DNA of 64,000 nt from WLMZ01 sp031367435 (GTDB lineage Bacteria; Actinomycetota; Acidimicrobiia; Acidimicrobiales; Ilumatobacteraceae). The notes below the pieces were generated by a model, which did no database searches, had not been told where the DNA came from, and worked only from the letters and a program-made list of their open reading frames with translations. This document shows positions 17,084 to 25,382 of the stretch, piece after piece. The translations under genes and the position numbers were made by a program. Numbering within the stretch: the stretch's first letter is position 1; each line of letters opens with the position of its first letter. The stretch covers positions 1 through 64,000 of the forward strand of contig JANLPV010000018.1 of the NCBI GenBank assembly GCA_031367435.1. Reading direction: 5' to 3'.

Positions 17084-17869
17084 TCAGTCAACTGCGTCGG
17101 AGTCGGTTGGCTCGGATTCGGTTGCCGCTTCGGCAACGTCCGCTTCTGCAACGTCCGCTTCTGCAACGACATCCTCAGTAGCGAGCGCTTCGACAACAGT
17201 CGCTTCTGTAACAGTCGCTTCTGCAACAGTCGCTTCTGGAACAGTCGCTTCTGGAACGGAGTCTGCTGACGGGTCAGCGGACACCTCGATTGAATCGGCC
17301 GATGAGGGTTTGGCGTCAGATGGCAGGCGTTCCTTTTTGACCGGTGCCTTCTTTTCTGGAGCCAGTACCATCGTCATGTTGCGACCTTCAAGGCGAGCTT
17401 GCGTTTCGACCTTGCCGAGACCGTCGACTTGGGCGATGACGGTATCAAGCAGGCGAGAACCAAGTTCGGGGTGAGCCATCTCGCGACCACGGAACTGCAG
17501 TGTCACCTTGACCTTGTGGCCTTCGGAGAGGAATTCCTGCATGTGCCGAACTTTGGTATCGAGATCACCTTTGCCGATCTTGGGACGCAGTTTCACTTCC
17601 TTGATCGAAACATGGATGGTCTTTTTCCGCGACTCTTTCGCCTTCTGCGACTCTTCATAACGGAACTTGCCGTAGTCCATGATCCGGCAAACGGGTGGGT
17701 TCGCCAACGGGGCGACCTCGACGAGGTCGAGATCGAGTTGGCGAGCCATCGTGAGCGCTTCTGGCAAGGTCTTGATTCCGACCTGACTACCATCGGCTCC
17801 GATAAGGCGTACCTCACGCGCACGAATGCGCTCGTTGTACCGGGGCTCGTTCTGCTGCGGCGTTGCTAT
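17084..17869 (-). CDS. infC: Translation initiation factor IF-3, probable AUA start, acidic repeat tail
   Basis: IF-3 binds the 30S subunit and proofreads start codons. Both domains are present: NERIRAREVRLIGADGSQVG then LDLVEVAP...VCRIMDYGKF, and the C-domain KEVKLRPKIGKGDLDTK with RGREMAHPELG. After a stop codon at 17876-17878 the frame has no ATG, GTG or TTG before the conserved N-domain. It offers ATA at 17867-17869, preceded by AGGAG at 9 bases. Non-AUG starts (AUU, AUC) are known for infC and give autoregulation, so AUA fits. The last ~70 residues are an E-A-T-V repeat tail. Total 261 residues. Confidence 0.92.
   Translation of the reverse strand: MATPQQNEPRYNERIRAREVRLIGADGSQVGIKTLPEALTMARQLDLDLVEVAPLANPPVCRIMDYGKFRYEESQKAKESRKKTIHVSIKEVKLRPKIGKGDLDTKVRHMQEFLSEGHKVKVTLQFRGREMAHPELGSRLLDTVIAQVDGLGKVETQARLEGRNMTMVLAPEKKAPVKKERLPSDAKPSSADSIEVSADPSADSVPEATVPEATVAEATVTEATVVEALATEDVVAEADVAEADVAEAATESEPTDSDAVD
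17125..17262 (-). repeat. 15-base tandem repeats encoding the IF-3 tail
   Basis: A 15-base unit of the form GCTTCTGNAACNGTC (plus-strand view) recurs about eight times with variation. On the coding strand it encodes pentapeptides such as EATVP, EATVA, EATVT and EADVA. The repeats stay in frame, so the tail can change length without breaking the gene. Confidence 0.85.
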
Positions 17870-18118
17870 GGCTGATCACTCCTGTGCAATGGGCTGTTCT
17901 CCCTGTTGGTTGTCGTCGTGTGCCGACGCAAAGCCAAGGTACGCAACAGCCGCACCCTCGCACGGGAGCGGTATGTATAGTGCCATGACCCGGCGCACGA
18001 GTGACCTCCGAACACATGGTTCAGACATCGAGTGTGGCCGGGTGGGGGCTGTTGCACCACGATTGTGTCCGTCGTGCGCCCCACTTTGCCTCAGTTGTTG
18101 GCCGTTACACTACCGCAC
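17870..18118. promoter_or_regulatory. Divergent region between infC and the DUF1844 gene
   Basis: This 249-base gap carries the infC Shine-Dalgarno AGGAG and a TATACA -10-like box on the minus strand within the palindromic segment around 17970-17983, which also reads TATAGT on the plus strand. No matching strong -35 was found. A small GTCG/CGAC hairpin lies in the infC leader. No gene is apparent. Confidence 0.35.
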
Positions 18119-18424
18119 GTGGACAATGAAACCTCGAACACGCAGGTAGACAGCGCCCTTGAGGCAATGGAGGCGGTAAAGCGTCAACTCGCGGAGGTTC
18201 CGGCGGCGGTGGTCGTCACCAATCATGTGATGGGCCTCTATGAGCTTGCGGCCATTCACCTCAGCGCCGTTCCGGCAGATCTCGCACAGGCCGCACTGGC
18301 GATTGATGCGGTCGCGTGCCTCGTTGAAGGCCTTGGCGACCGACTCGGCGATGACTCCCCGACGATGCGTGACGCGTTGGCCAACATCCGGCTGGCGTTC
18401 GTGCAAATCAAAAACGCTGGCTGA
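18119..18424 (+). CDS. DUF1844 family protein
   Basis: A 101-residue, mostly helical protein with the DUF1844 pattern: NHVMGLYELAAIHL, then AQAALAIDAVACLVEGLGDRLG, then LRLAFVQI-like ending (NIRLAFVQIKNAG). Function unknown. The family commonly sits next to infC in actinobacteria, as here. The GTG at 18119 was preferred to the longer frame from 18032 because the family domain starts soon after. Its 3' end overlaps the convergent atl gene by 17 bases. Confidence 0.75.
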   Translation: MDNETSNTQVDSALEAMEAVKRQLAEVPAAVVVTNHVMGLYELAAIHLSAVPADLAQAALAIDAVACLVEGLGDRLGDDSPTMRDALANIRLAFVQIKNAG

Positions 18425-18713
18425 AGCGACCGTAGCGAGCAACGCGAACTCGCCCGTCAGAACAGCTGACACCTTCGGCAACAAGTCGTCGAACTTGCTC
18501 GCGTTCGGCTCCCGGCACCAATCGACCAGTGCAATTGACGACTCGCCACCACGGCAGATCGTCGTTCGACTCCGCGAGCAGGTGACCGACTCGTCGCGAC
18601 AAGTTTGGGAATCCGGCATCGTGGGCGATGTCGCCATAGGAGACGACTTCACCCTCGCGCAATGCACGAACCACAGCGAGGATCTGCGCGTCGCGTTCGA
18701 CCGAAGAGATCAC
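18408..18713 (-). CDS. Alkyltransferase-like protein (ATL), MGMT family without active-site Cys
   Basis: A 101-residue protein homologous to the C-terminal domain of O6-alkylguanine-DNA alkyltransferase. The reactive PCHRV motif is replaced by PWWRVV, the tryptophan substitution that defines ATL proteins. These bind O6-alkylguanine, flip the base and hand the lesion to nucleotide-excision repair rather than removing the alkyl group. The VSYGDIAHDAGFPNLSRRVG helix-turn-helix with the arginine finger is intact. The GTG start overlaps the cold-shock gene stop by four bases. Confidence 0.88.
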   Translation of the reverse strand: MISSVERDAQILAVVRALREGEVVSYGDIAHDAGFPNLSRRVGHLLAESNDDLPWWRVVNCTGRLVPGAEREQVRRLVAEGVSCSDGRVRVARYGRFSQRF

Positions 18714-18925
18714 ACTGGTCGTATGTCCGCGGCCTCGTGGCGGCCCAACTTGTGGAGCACCACAAACGACACGGGCACGTCGGTATCAATGTTGCGGCTG
18801 CCATCGGCTATCGACACACAATGGAACGCGAACACGCCACCGTCGGCTGCGATCTCACCAAGTCCGCGGTCGGAATCGAAAGAGGTGACCCTGCCGATAC
18901 GGCGCGACTCGTGTGAGTCAACCAT
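18710..18925 (-). CDS. Cold-shock-domain-like small protein
   Basis: A 71-residue protein resembling a divergent cold-shock domain: GRVTSFDSDRGLGEI mirrors the GxVKWFNxxKGFGFI strand, followed by FAFHCVSIADGSR and VPVSFVVLHKLGRHEA. The aromatic RNA-binding residues of RNP1/RNP2 are only partly kept (Phe-Asp-Ser-Asp-Arg-Gly). It overlaps hisG by one base (TGATG) and the ATL gene by four, so the three are translationally linked. Confidence 0.7.
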   Translation of the reverse strand: MVDSHESRRIGRVTSFDSDRGLGEIAADGGVFAFHCVSIADGSRNIDTDVPVSFVVLHKLGRHEAADIRPV

Positions 18926-19800
18926 CAGGCAATGATCTTCGAGATAGGCAGCTCCAAAATGCCGGTGGCCCCCGCATCTTTGAGCGCAGGGATCAACACG
19001 TTGATCTGATTTTTGGCAACAACCGTTTCGACGGCGAAACCACCATCGCCCGCCAACTCACTGACGGTTGGCGCCTTAAGCGCGGGTACAAGTGCCAGCA
19101 CAGCCTGCAGATTCTCTCGCGCCACATTGAGCTTGACGAGCACCTTGCCTCGCGCGTCGAGTGTGCCCATCAGCAGCGTCATCAGTTGCTGCATCGCGTG
19201 TCGCTTCGCCGGGTCGGCATAGGCGGTTTTGTTCACAATGACTTCGGTGTAGCTCGTGAGGATGGTGTCAAGGATTCGTAGGCCAGCGGCGCGAAGCGCG
19301 CGACCGGTCTCGGTGATGTCGACGATGCAGTCGGCGATATCTGGAATTTTCGCCTCGCTTGCACCATACGACAGGCGGATCTCAGCATCGATGCCTTTGC
19401 CGGCGAAGTAACGACGGGTGAGTTCGGGATACTCGGTACTCACGCGTAGGCCGTGTGGCAGATCGTGGACGGACTTCGCGGGCGAGTCGCCAGCGACGGC
19501 GACCACCACCTGAATCGGCAGCGACGTGGCCTTGGAATACTTCAGTTCACCGAGGCTGACGACGTCACTCTCTGTTTCTTCAACCCAATCGCGACCCGTG
19601 ATACCCAAGTCGAACAAACCCTCAGCGACGTAGGTGGGGATCTCCTGTGGCCGAAGAATGCGTACCTGAGCGATACGTGGGTCGTCGATTGACGCCTTGT
19701 AGTCGACTGATGAGTTCCGACTGACTGCGAGATCTGCCGCCTCGAAGAGATCGAGCGTGGCTTTCTCGAGTGAGCCTTTGGGAAGTACGAGCCGCAACAC
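18925..19800 (-). CDS. hisG: ATP phosphoribosyltransferase, long form
   Basis: First and feedback-regulated step of histidine synthesis, joining ATP and PRPP. The 291-residue protein is the long (HisZ-independent) form: MLRLVLPKGSLEKATLDLFE at the start, the GLFDLGITGRDWVEE segment, the PRPP loop DIADCIVDITETGRALRAAG, and a C-terminal regulatory ACT-like HisG_C domain from about residue 215. No other his gene is adjacent. It heads the small hisG-csp-atl unit. Confidence 0.97.
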   Translation of the reverse strand: MLRLVLPKGSLEKATLDLFEAADLAVSRNSSVDYKASIDDPRIAQVRILRPQEIPTYVAEGLFDLGITGRDWVEETESDVVSLGELKYSKATSLPIQVVVAVAGDSPAKSVHDLPHGLRVSTEYPELTRRYFAGKGIDAEIRLSYGASEAKIPDIADCIVDITETGRALRAAGLRILDTILTSYTEVIVNKTAYADPAKRHAMQQLMTLLMGTLDARGKVLVKLNVARENLQAVLALVPALKAPTVSELAGDGGFAVETVVAKNQINVLIPALKDAGATGILELPISKIIA

Positions 19801-19840
19801 GGTGGTCAGGATAGGCCGAGGAACCCACCATCACAGCCGA

Positions 19841-20356
19841 TTATCCCTGCATCGGGTCGGGACCAACCGGCTCATGCGAGGTTGGTGCGTCGACCAAGAG
19901 CCGAATGGCGTGAGGGAGGACGTCGACAATCGCATCAAGCTGTTCGACACAACCCTTTGGCGAACCCGGCGTGTTGCAGATAATCGACGCGCCACGGATG
20001 CCGGCGACACCACGACTGAGTCGACCGAGTGGGCTGATGAGTCGCATCGCTTCGGCAAGGCCCGGGGCCTCGCGCTCGATGACTTGCCGAGTTCCTTCAG
20101 GCGTCTGATCGCGAGGCGCGAAACCCGTGCCGCCGGTGGACACGATGACACCAACGAATTGACTACTCATCTCGCGCAGGGCGGCGGCAACGTTGGCAAT
20201 GCCATCGGCACACACACGATGCTCGACAACCTCGAAGCCGTGATCGACAAGTTGACTGACCAACGCACGACCACTTACATCGTCTCGGGTGCCTTGAGAC
20301 ACGCCATCGCTGACGGTGAGTACCTTTGCCTTGAGGGAAGCGGAGAGGATTGTCAT
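19841..20356 (-). CDS. MogA/MoaB family molybdenum cofactor protein
   Basis: Molybdopterin adenylyltransferase-like protein of 171 residues acting late in molybdenum cofactor synthesis. It has the family core: KVLTVSDGVSQGTRDDVSG, the STGGTGFAPRDQTPE MoCF signature and the NTPGSPKGCVEQLDAI ending. The ATG overlaps the rsmB stop (ATGA). No other moa/moe gene is in the window, so which of MogA or MoaB it is cannot be settled. Confidence 0.9.
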   Translation of the reverse strand: MTILSASLKAKVLTVSDGVSQGTRDDVSGRALVSQLVDHGFEVVEHRVCADGIANVAAALREMSSQFVGVIVSTGGTGFAPRDQTPEGTRQVIEREAPGLAEAMRLISPLGRLSRGVAGIRGASIICNTPGSPKGCVEQLDAIVDVLPHAIRLLVDAPTSHEPVGPDPMQG

Positions 20357-21540
20357 CTCGACGAACGGTAGCGAATAATGACCATGCCATCTGTGTCGGC
20401 ATCTTGCGGCAGCACTCGAAAACCCTGGCCGAAGCTCTGCCAGGGGTCACCGGGGTGTTCGGTCATGACCTCGAACCCGTCAGGTGTGGGGTGATCAATC
20501 GACTCCGCTGCCGTGATCGTGCACACGCTATAGATCAGTACTCCCCCAGGTTTGACCAACGGAGCGGCCGCATTGAGGAGCCGTTGCTGTAGGCCCGCCA
20601 GGTTGTCGATGTCGTTCGATGAGATTCGCCAACGCGCATCGGGACGACGGCGCAGCGCGCCGAGGCCGCTGCACGGCGCGTCGATGAGTACCCGGTCGAA
20701 GCTGTGCGCCACGAACGGCGGTGTTGCGCCGTTTGCCACGACGACGGGAAGCTGATAGCCGAGGCGATCTGCATTCTCGGCGATGAGCCTGGCACGATGC
20801 GCCTGCAGATCGGCTGCCACGACGAGCGCGCCCGCCGAGGCCATCGCTGTTGCCTTTCCGCCTGGAGCCGCGCACATGTCGAGGACAAGTTCGCCGGGCT
20901 GAGCGTTGGCCAATTCGGCCACCCATTCGCTGGCCTGATCCTGGATATAACCATCGGCGCGCTCGTGAACAGTCGGTGCTTCATTCATGCACTCGAGCGC
21001 AGCGAAGCCTTCGAACTCGCCCAGCTCGCTGACAAACCGATCGACGATCCAGTCGGGATAGCTGAGTCGCGAGCCCTCGTCGGGCCACACCTTTGGCGCT
21101 TCGGCGACGCGGCGAAGGATCGCGTTGACAAATCCGCGAACCTTCGGGTGAGCCAACTCCACTGTCTCACCGACCGCCGCGTGCGGCGCGGTACCGCCGA
21201 AGGCGAGCTGATATGCACCGAGGCGCAGCAGCGTGCGCACCTCGGGGTCTGGTTCTGTGAGCACGAAGCGTTCGACCAACGATTCGCAGGCGCGACGCAT
21301 GCGAGTCGTTCCGTACACAAGGTCGGTGACGAAACGCCGATCCTGTTCGCTCAGCGAGCTTCGATTGAGCATTGCTGGCACGACCAGATTCGCGTACGCG
21401 CCGTCGTGATCAATGCGAACAAGCGCGTCGTAGGCCACCTGGCGCGCAGACTGGCGGGGCGGACGTGGCGCGGGTTGATGCCGTTGTTGATCGTGGCTGC
21501 CAGCCGATGAGCGACCGGATTGGCGTGGACGCTGATTCAC
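20353..21540 (-). CDS. rsmB: 16S rRNA m5C967 methyltransferase
   Basis: Methylates C967 of 16S rRNA with SAM. The 395-residue protein has an N-terminal NusB-like RNA-binding domain (about residues 30-160), then the Rossmann methyltransferase with DMCAAPGGKATAMA (SAM motif I), catalytic-region DAPCSGLGALRRRPD and the nucleophile cysteine region IYSVCTI. Proline- and arginine-rich first 30 residues look disordered. It sits between fmt and mog with GTGA and ATGA overlaps. Confidence 0.96.
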   Translation of the reverse strand: MNQRPRQSGRSSAGSHDQQRHQPAPRPPRQSARQVAYDALVRIDHDGAYANLVVPAMLNRSSLSEQDRRFVTDLVYGTTRMRRACESLVERFVLTEPDPEVRTLLRLGAYQLAFGGTAPHAAVGETVELAHPKVRGFVNAILRRVAEAPKVWPDEGSRLSYPDWIVDRFVSELGEFEGFAALECMNEAPTVHERADGYIQDQASEWVAELANAQPGELVLDMCAAPGGKATAMASAGALVVAADLQAHRARLIAENADRLGYQLPVVVANGATPPFVAHSFDRVLIDAPCSGLGALRRRPDARWRISSNDIDNLAGLQQRLLNAAAPLVKPGGVLIYSVCTITAAESIDHPTPDGFEVMTEHPGDPWQSFGQGFRVLPQDADTDGMVIIRYRSSR

Positions 21541-22445
21541 GTGGCGATCGAATCACTGAGCTGATCGTGCGCGTTCGGACGAGCGCCGTTGGCCCACGCG
21601 AGCGCGTCCATCACGGGCTTACCTTCGGGCTGCACACGTACGAGGGCAAGCGACCCAACACCGCATGCGACCACGAGCGGATCGATGAATGAACCTGCCG
21701 CGCCCAAGGCTTCGGTTGGCTCCGTCGCGAGCACTTTGAGCCGTTTGCCGCGAAACTCCGTCCACGCGACGCCGAGGCGGACAAGCCGGTCGACCTCAAC
21801 TGCACTGCGATGCCAATCAATACGGAACTCGTCGGGATGAAGCTTGGCCGCATACGTGACCTCGCCGACTTGTTCATGGGACTCACCGAGCCCTGTGCGT
21901 AAGGCTGCTATCAACTGTCGCGTGCCGGCATCCACGAGTCGATCACGAAGTTCGGTCGCGAGGTCGCGTCGCTGAATTGGAACCTCGACGACATCGAGAA
22001 TCGGCCCATCATCGAGCCCCTCGCCTAGCTGCATGAGGCAAACGCCGGTCACTTCGTCGCCGGCGAGCAACGCCCGCTCGACGGGTGCCGCACCCCGCCA
22101 ACGGGGCAAGAGCGAAAAGTGGAGGTTGACCATGGCCAACTTGGCGAGTACGTGCGGTTTGATCAGCTGACCAAACGCAACAACGACACCAAGGTCTGCC
22201 TCGACCTCAAGTAGGTCATTGACCTCGTGACTCACGGTGAGGCCGAGCTTGTGGGCGGCCTCTTTGACTGGACTTGGAGTGACGTCGCTGCCACGACCGC
22301 GCCGCTTGTCGATACGTGTCACGACGAGCACGACATCGAAACCTGCTGCAACGAGTGCTTCAAGTGGTGGCACTGCGACCTTGGGCGTGCCGAGATACGC
22401 AATCCGTTGGGGTCGGCCCGATGGCAGCGCCGCGAGCTGCGTCAC
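21537..22445 (-). CDS. fmt: Methionyl-tRNA formyltransferase
   Basis: Formylates initiator Met-tRNA using 10-formyltetrahydrofolate. The 302-residue protein has RIAYLGTPKVAVPPLEALVA at the N-terminus and the formyltransferase active-site core NLHFSLLPRWRGAAPVERAL with catalytic Asn-His and downstream Asp in LDDGPI. The C-terminal OB-like domain begins near residue 205. It is coupled to def (GTGA overlap), the usual partner. Confidence 0.97.
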   Translation of the reverse strand: MTQLAALPSGRPQRIAYLGTPKVAVPPLEALVAAGFDVVLVVTRIDKRRGRGSDVTPSPVKEAAHKLGLTVSHEVNDLLEVEADLGVVVAFGQLIKPHVLAKLAMVNLHFSLLPRWRGAAPVERALLAGDEVTGVCLMQLGEGLDDGPILDVVEVPIQRRDLATELRDRLVDAGTRQLIAALRTGLGESHEQVGEVTYAAKLHPDEFRIDWHRSAVEVDRLVRLGVAWTEFRGKRLKVLATEPTEALGAAGSFIDPLVVACGVGSLALVRVQPEGKPVMDALAWANGARPNAHDQLSDSIAT

Positions 22446-22966
22446 TTCAGCCGCAAACGACGCGGCGGCGCAGCGGCTTGCTGATCGAGAATGAGGCGAT
22501 ATTCAGCCAACGCTTCCTTGCGCTGATCGGGCGACATCCGGTCGAACATGAGCAGACCATTGAGATGGTCGAGTTCGTGTTGAAAGAGTCGGCCCATCAG
22601 CTCATTGGCCTCGATTTCAATTTCATTGCCGTCGAGATCGCGACCGCGCATGAGGACCGCGTTGGGCCTGAGGATTTCGACATAGAGCCCGGGAATGCTG
22701 AGGCACCCTTCGTCGTAGAGCCATTCACCGCTGCTCTCGACAATCTCGGGATTGATGATGACCATTGCTTCGTCATCGATCTCCCAAACGAAGATCTGTT
22801 TCTGCACACCGATCTGTGGTGCTGCCAAGCCGATGCCACTGTCGCTTGCGTACAGTGTGTCGAACATGTCGTCGACCAAACGCACGATTTTTCCGTCGAT
22901 GTTGGTGATCGCTGCTGCAGGCGTTTTCAGGACTGGATCACCAAAGGTTCGAATTTCGTACGCCAC
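22442..22966 (-). CDS. def: Peptide deformylase
   Basis: Metalloenzyme that removes the N-formyl group from new proteins. The 174-residue protein shows all three motifs: GIGLAAPQIGV, EGCLSIPG (metal-binding Cys) and HELDHLNGLL (HExxH-type; here His-Glu-Leu-Asp-His). GTG start, divergent from the RsmC-like gene with 38 bases between; head of the def-fmt-rsmB-mog set. Confidence 0.97.
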   Translation of the reverse strand: MAYEIRTFGDPVLKTPAAAITNIDGKIVRLVDDMFDTLYASDSGIGLAAPQIGVQKQIFVWEIDDEAMVIINPEIVESSGEWLYDEGCLSIPGLYVEILRPNAVLMRGRDLDGNEIEIEANELMGRLFQHELDHLNGLLMFDRMSPDQRKEALAEYRLILDQQAAAPPRRLRLK

Positions 22967-23004
22967 ACTGAGAGGCTACCGATCCCCGCAAGGAACAGAA
23001 CGCG

Positions 23005-23610
23005 ATGACAAACGAGCACTACTTCAGCCCTCAACCATCGTCGCCGAGCCAGCCGTATGTCATTCAGGTGGCCCTACCCGACGGCACATTGCACCTCACG
23101 ACCGATCGTGGTGTCTTCAGCTACGGGGCGCTCGATACGGGGACCCGTCTGTTGCTCCTCAAGGCACCGTTGCCCTCGCCGACCGGAAACCTGCTCGACC
23201 TCGGATGCGGAGTTGGGCCGATCGCGATCACGCTTGCGTTGCGCTCGCCAGCCGCCACCGCGTGGGCCATCGACGTGAACGAACGCGCCGTCGCGTTGTG
23301 CCGCCAGAACGCAGAGACGAATGGTGTTGGCAACGTTCGCGCCTGCCTGCCCACCGAGCTTCCCGACGACATCGAGTTCGACACCATTTGGAGCAATCCG
23401 CCCATTCACATCGGTAAGACCGCGCTGCACGAGCTGCTGTTGCGATGGCTGTCTCGACTCACTCCAAACGGGCATTCGATCATGGTCGTACAGAAGCACC
23501 TCGGATCGGATTCATTACAGGGTTGGCTGTCAGACCACGGCTACCCCACCGAGCGGCTCGCATCTGCAAAAGGTTTCCGCCTGCTCCGGTCTGTGCGCGC
23601 CACCACCTAA
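23005..23610 (+). CDS. RsmC-like class I SAM-dependent methyltransferase
   Basis: A 201-residue methyltransferase equivalent to the C-terminal catalytic half of RsmC/RlmG. It has DRGVFSYGALDTGTRLLL, SAM motif I LLDLGCGVGPIAITLA, the acidic ribose-binding end of strand 2 (AIDVNERAVAL) and the base-amino-group motif SNPPIH. Likely substrate is guanine N2 in rRNA, by family. An AAGGA lies about 10 bases before the ATG. It is a lone plus-strand gene amid minus-strand operons; its end overlaps priA by four bases. Confidence 0.88.
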   Translation: MTNEHYFSPQPSSPSQPYVIQVALPDGTLHLTTDRGVFSYGALDTGTRLLLLKAPLPSPTGNLLDLGCGVGPIAITLALRSPAATAWAIDVNERAVALCRQNAETNGVGNVRACLPTELPDDIEFDTIWSNPPIHIGKTALHELLLRWLSRLTPNGHSIMVVQKHLGSDSLQGWLSDHGYPTERLASAKGFRLLRSVRATT

Positions 23611-25382
23611 ATCCGCGGTGGATCTACTTCGATTCGCAGCCTCGAACCCTTCGGTCTTGGCGTTGCCGCAATCGCCGCACCAAGCTCGTGCCACGTGCGG
23701 GCACGAAGCATGAATCGGCCATCCACAGTATTGGCGCTTTGCACTCCCATGAGCGCAAGCCCGCCAACGAATTCCGCAGCGCCAGCGCCCGTCACGATGG
23801 CAAGCGCCGCCACTGGGGGAAAGCCAAGTTCTCTACGGCGCTGAAGTTCCTTGCTCAACAGTCGACCAGGATCGGCGTGCAGCACGGCGTCGAGCACCTC
23901 GTGTTTGGGCAGAAACGTTTGCACAAGAATTCGTCCACCTCCGGCTCGAGGCCCGACGAGGCGGGCCGCGCGGGCCAACAGCGTCATGGCCTCCTCGGTT
24001 GCCCGGTAACGAGGAGCAAGAAGCTCTGTGTCGAAGTCGACGAATGCCACCGTGTCCGCACGTCGCACCCGATGCAGTACCGCCTCTGTCCCGACGTAGA
24101 CACCCGCGTCGACAATCGGTTCGTTATCGCCAACGTTCTTATCGATGGCAATCACCGCCCGGCCGGCTGCAGCTTCGAGCTCTTCACGTAATCTCGTCAC
24201 ACCGATCCGGAGCGTCGCAAATGCTGCGGCACCACACGATTGACAGACTGGCGGCCGGGTGGTGGCGCAGCGAGCACAAACGAATTGGTCATCGTCGCTC
24301 TGCATAACCGACGCCTCACACACCTCACAGCGTTGTATGGCTCGACAGCTGCGACACGCAAGTAAACGCGCCCGACCAGTGCTATTCAGCACGCACACGA
24401 CTTGACGATCCGGGTCGCGCAGGTGCCGGATCAGGGCAGACGTCGCGAGACTTCGTTGCCAAGGTTCGTCACGCGTCCGATCGACGATCTCAACAATGGG
24501 CCACCCCGATCGTTCATCGGCAACCGAGGGCCGAATGATCCGCGTCGGCCCGAACGATTCGACGGCGGTCACGGTGGGGCACGGCGACACCAATAAGACT
24601 GGTACGCCGGCACGCCGGGCGCGCTCGATCGCGACGTCGCGGGCGTGCCAAGTGGGTTGACGCTCTTCTTGAAGCGATTCGTCATGCTCATCGAGCACGA
24701 CGATCGAGGACATACCGCGGCATGGCGCCCACACGGCAGTTCGCGCACCAATCACGACATCGACGCCGCCCGCGGCGGCCGCCCAATCCTGCGGGAGCAC
24801 CGCCACGGTACGCCCAGCTCGACGTAGCCGAGACGCGAGTAAGCGCGATTGCGCGACTGAGGGCGTGATCACCAGAGTCGGCCCGAAGGTGCACGCACTG
24901 AGCACGACCGGAACGACGTCGGCCGCCGGCGGGTGGCGCAGCACTCCACCACCGGCATGAAACAGCGCGCGCGCCCCCGCGTGCACAGGTTCCGGCACCG
25001 GGGCACCGCCAGCCGCGGCGGGCAGAGCGATCACGGCAGCACCAGCCGAAGCGGACACGAGAAATGCCCGAAGCGGCCCTGCCCATCGCACGGCGGCCCA
25101 ACGGGCCAAGTCGATGACGTCGCTCGACGGCCCCACACCGGTGACTTTCGTCAACGGTAAAAGTCGGTTGGTTGCGATGTGGGTGTCTGGTGGCCCGAGC
25201 CCGACGACCCATCCACCGATGCGACGCCCGTGCAATGACGCACGTATCACCGTTCCGATACTGACCCGACTACGTAGCGCGTCGGGAACGATGTAATCGA
25301 AGTGCCGGTCGAGCCCGGTGACGTCAGGGACCACGCGAGCAACGAGCAGATCCGGCGGTGCCGGTTGGACCACCTCGATCAG
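23607..25382 (-). CDS. priA: Primosomal protein N' (PriA) lacking helicase motifs
   Basis: Replication-restart protein homologue, about 591 residues. The N-terminal DNA-binding domain (LDRHFDYIVPDALR, GTVIRASLHGRRIGGWVVGL) and the zinc-binding cysteines (CRSCRAIQRCEVCEAS, CARCATTRPPVCQSC) are intact. The Walker A GSGKT is absent (FGPTLVITPSVAQSRLL in its area) and the DEEH box is DEHDE. This loss is the known actinobacterial form. The start is uncertain: CTG at 25382 overlaps the metK stop as CTGA, GTG at 25373 is the nearest standard codon, TTG at 25430 would sit within metK. Confidence 0.9.
   Translation of the reverse strand: MIEVVQPAPPDLLVARVVPDVTGLDRHFDYIVPDALRSRVSIGTVIRASLHGRRIGGWVVGLGPPDTHIATNRLLPLTKVTGVGPSSDVIDLARWAAVRWAGPLRAFLVSASAGAAVIALPAAAGGAPVPEPVHAGARALFHAGGGVLRHPPAADVVPVVLSACTFGPTLVITPSVAQSRLLASRLRRAGRTVAVLPQDWAAAAGGVDVVIGARTAVWAPCRGMSSIVVLDEHDESLQEERQPTWHARDVAIERARRAGVPVLLVSPCPTVTAVESFGPTRIIRPSVADERSGWPIVEIVDRTRDEPWQRSLATSALIRHLRDPDRQVVCVLNSTGRARLLACRSCRAIQRCEVCEASVMQSDDDQFVCARCATTRPPVCQSCGAAAFATLRIGVTRLREELEAAAGRAVIAIDKNVGDNEPIVDAGVYVGTEAVLHRVRRADTVAFVDFDTELLAPRYRATEEAMTLLARAARLVGPRAGGGRILVQTFLPKHEVLDAVLHADPGRLLSKELQRRRELGFPPVAALAIVTGAGAAEFVGGLALMGVQSANTVDGRFMLRARTWHELGAAIAATPRPKGSRLRIEVDPPRI

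Noticed and set aside
16814..17869. L20-type autoregulatory leader as known in Firmicutes
   Set aside because: The infC leader shows no recognisable L20-binding mimic; only a small hairpin is visible.
24402..24827. Plus-strand open frames inside priA and similar long antisense frames
   Set aside because: They are by-products of high GC content; they lack family motifs and lie opposite clearly conserved genes.
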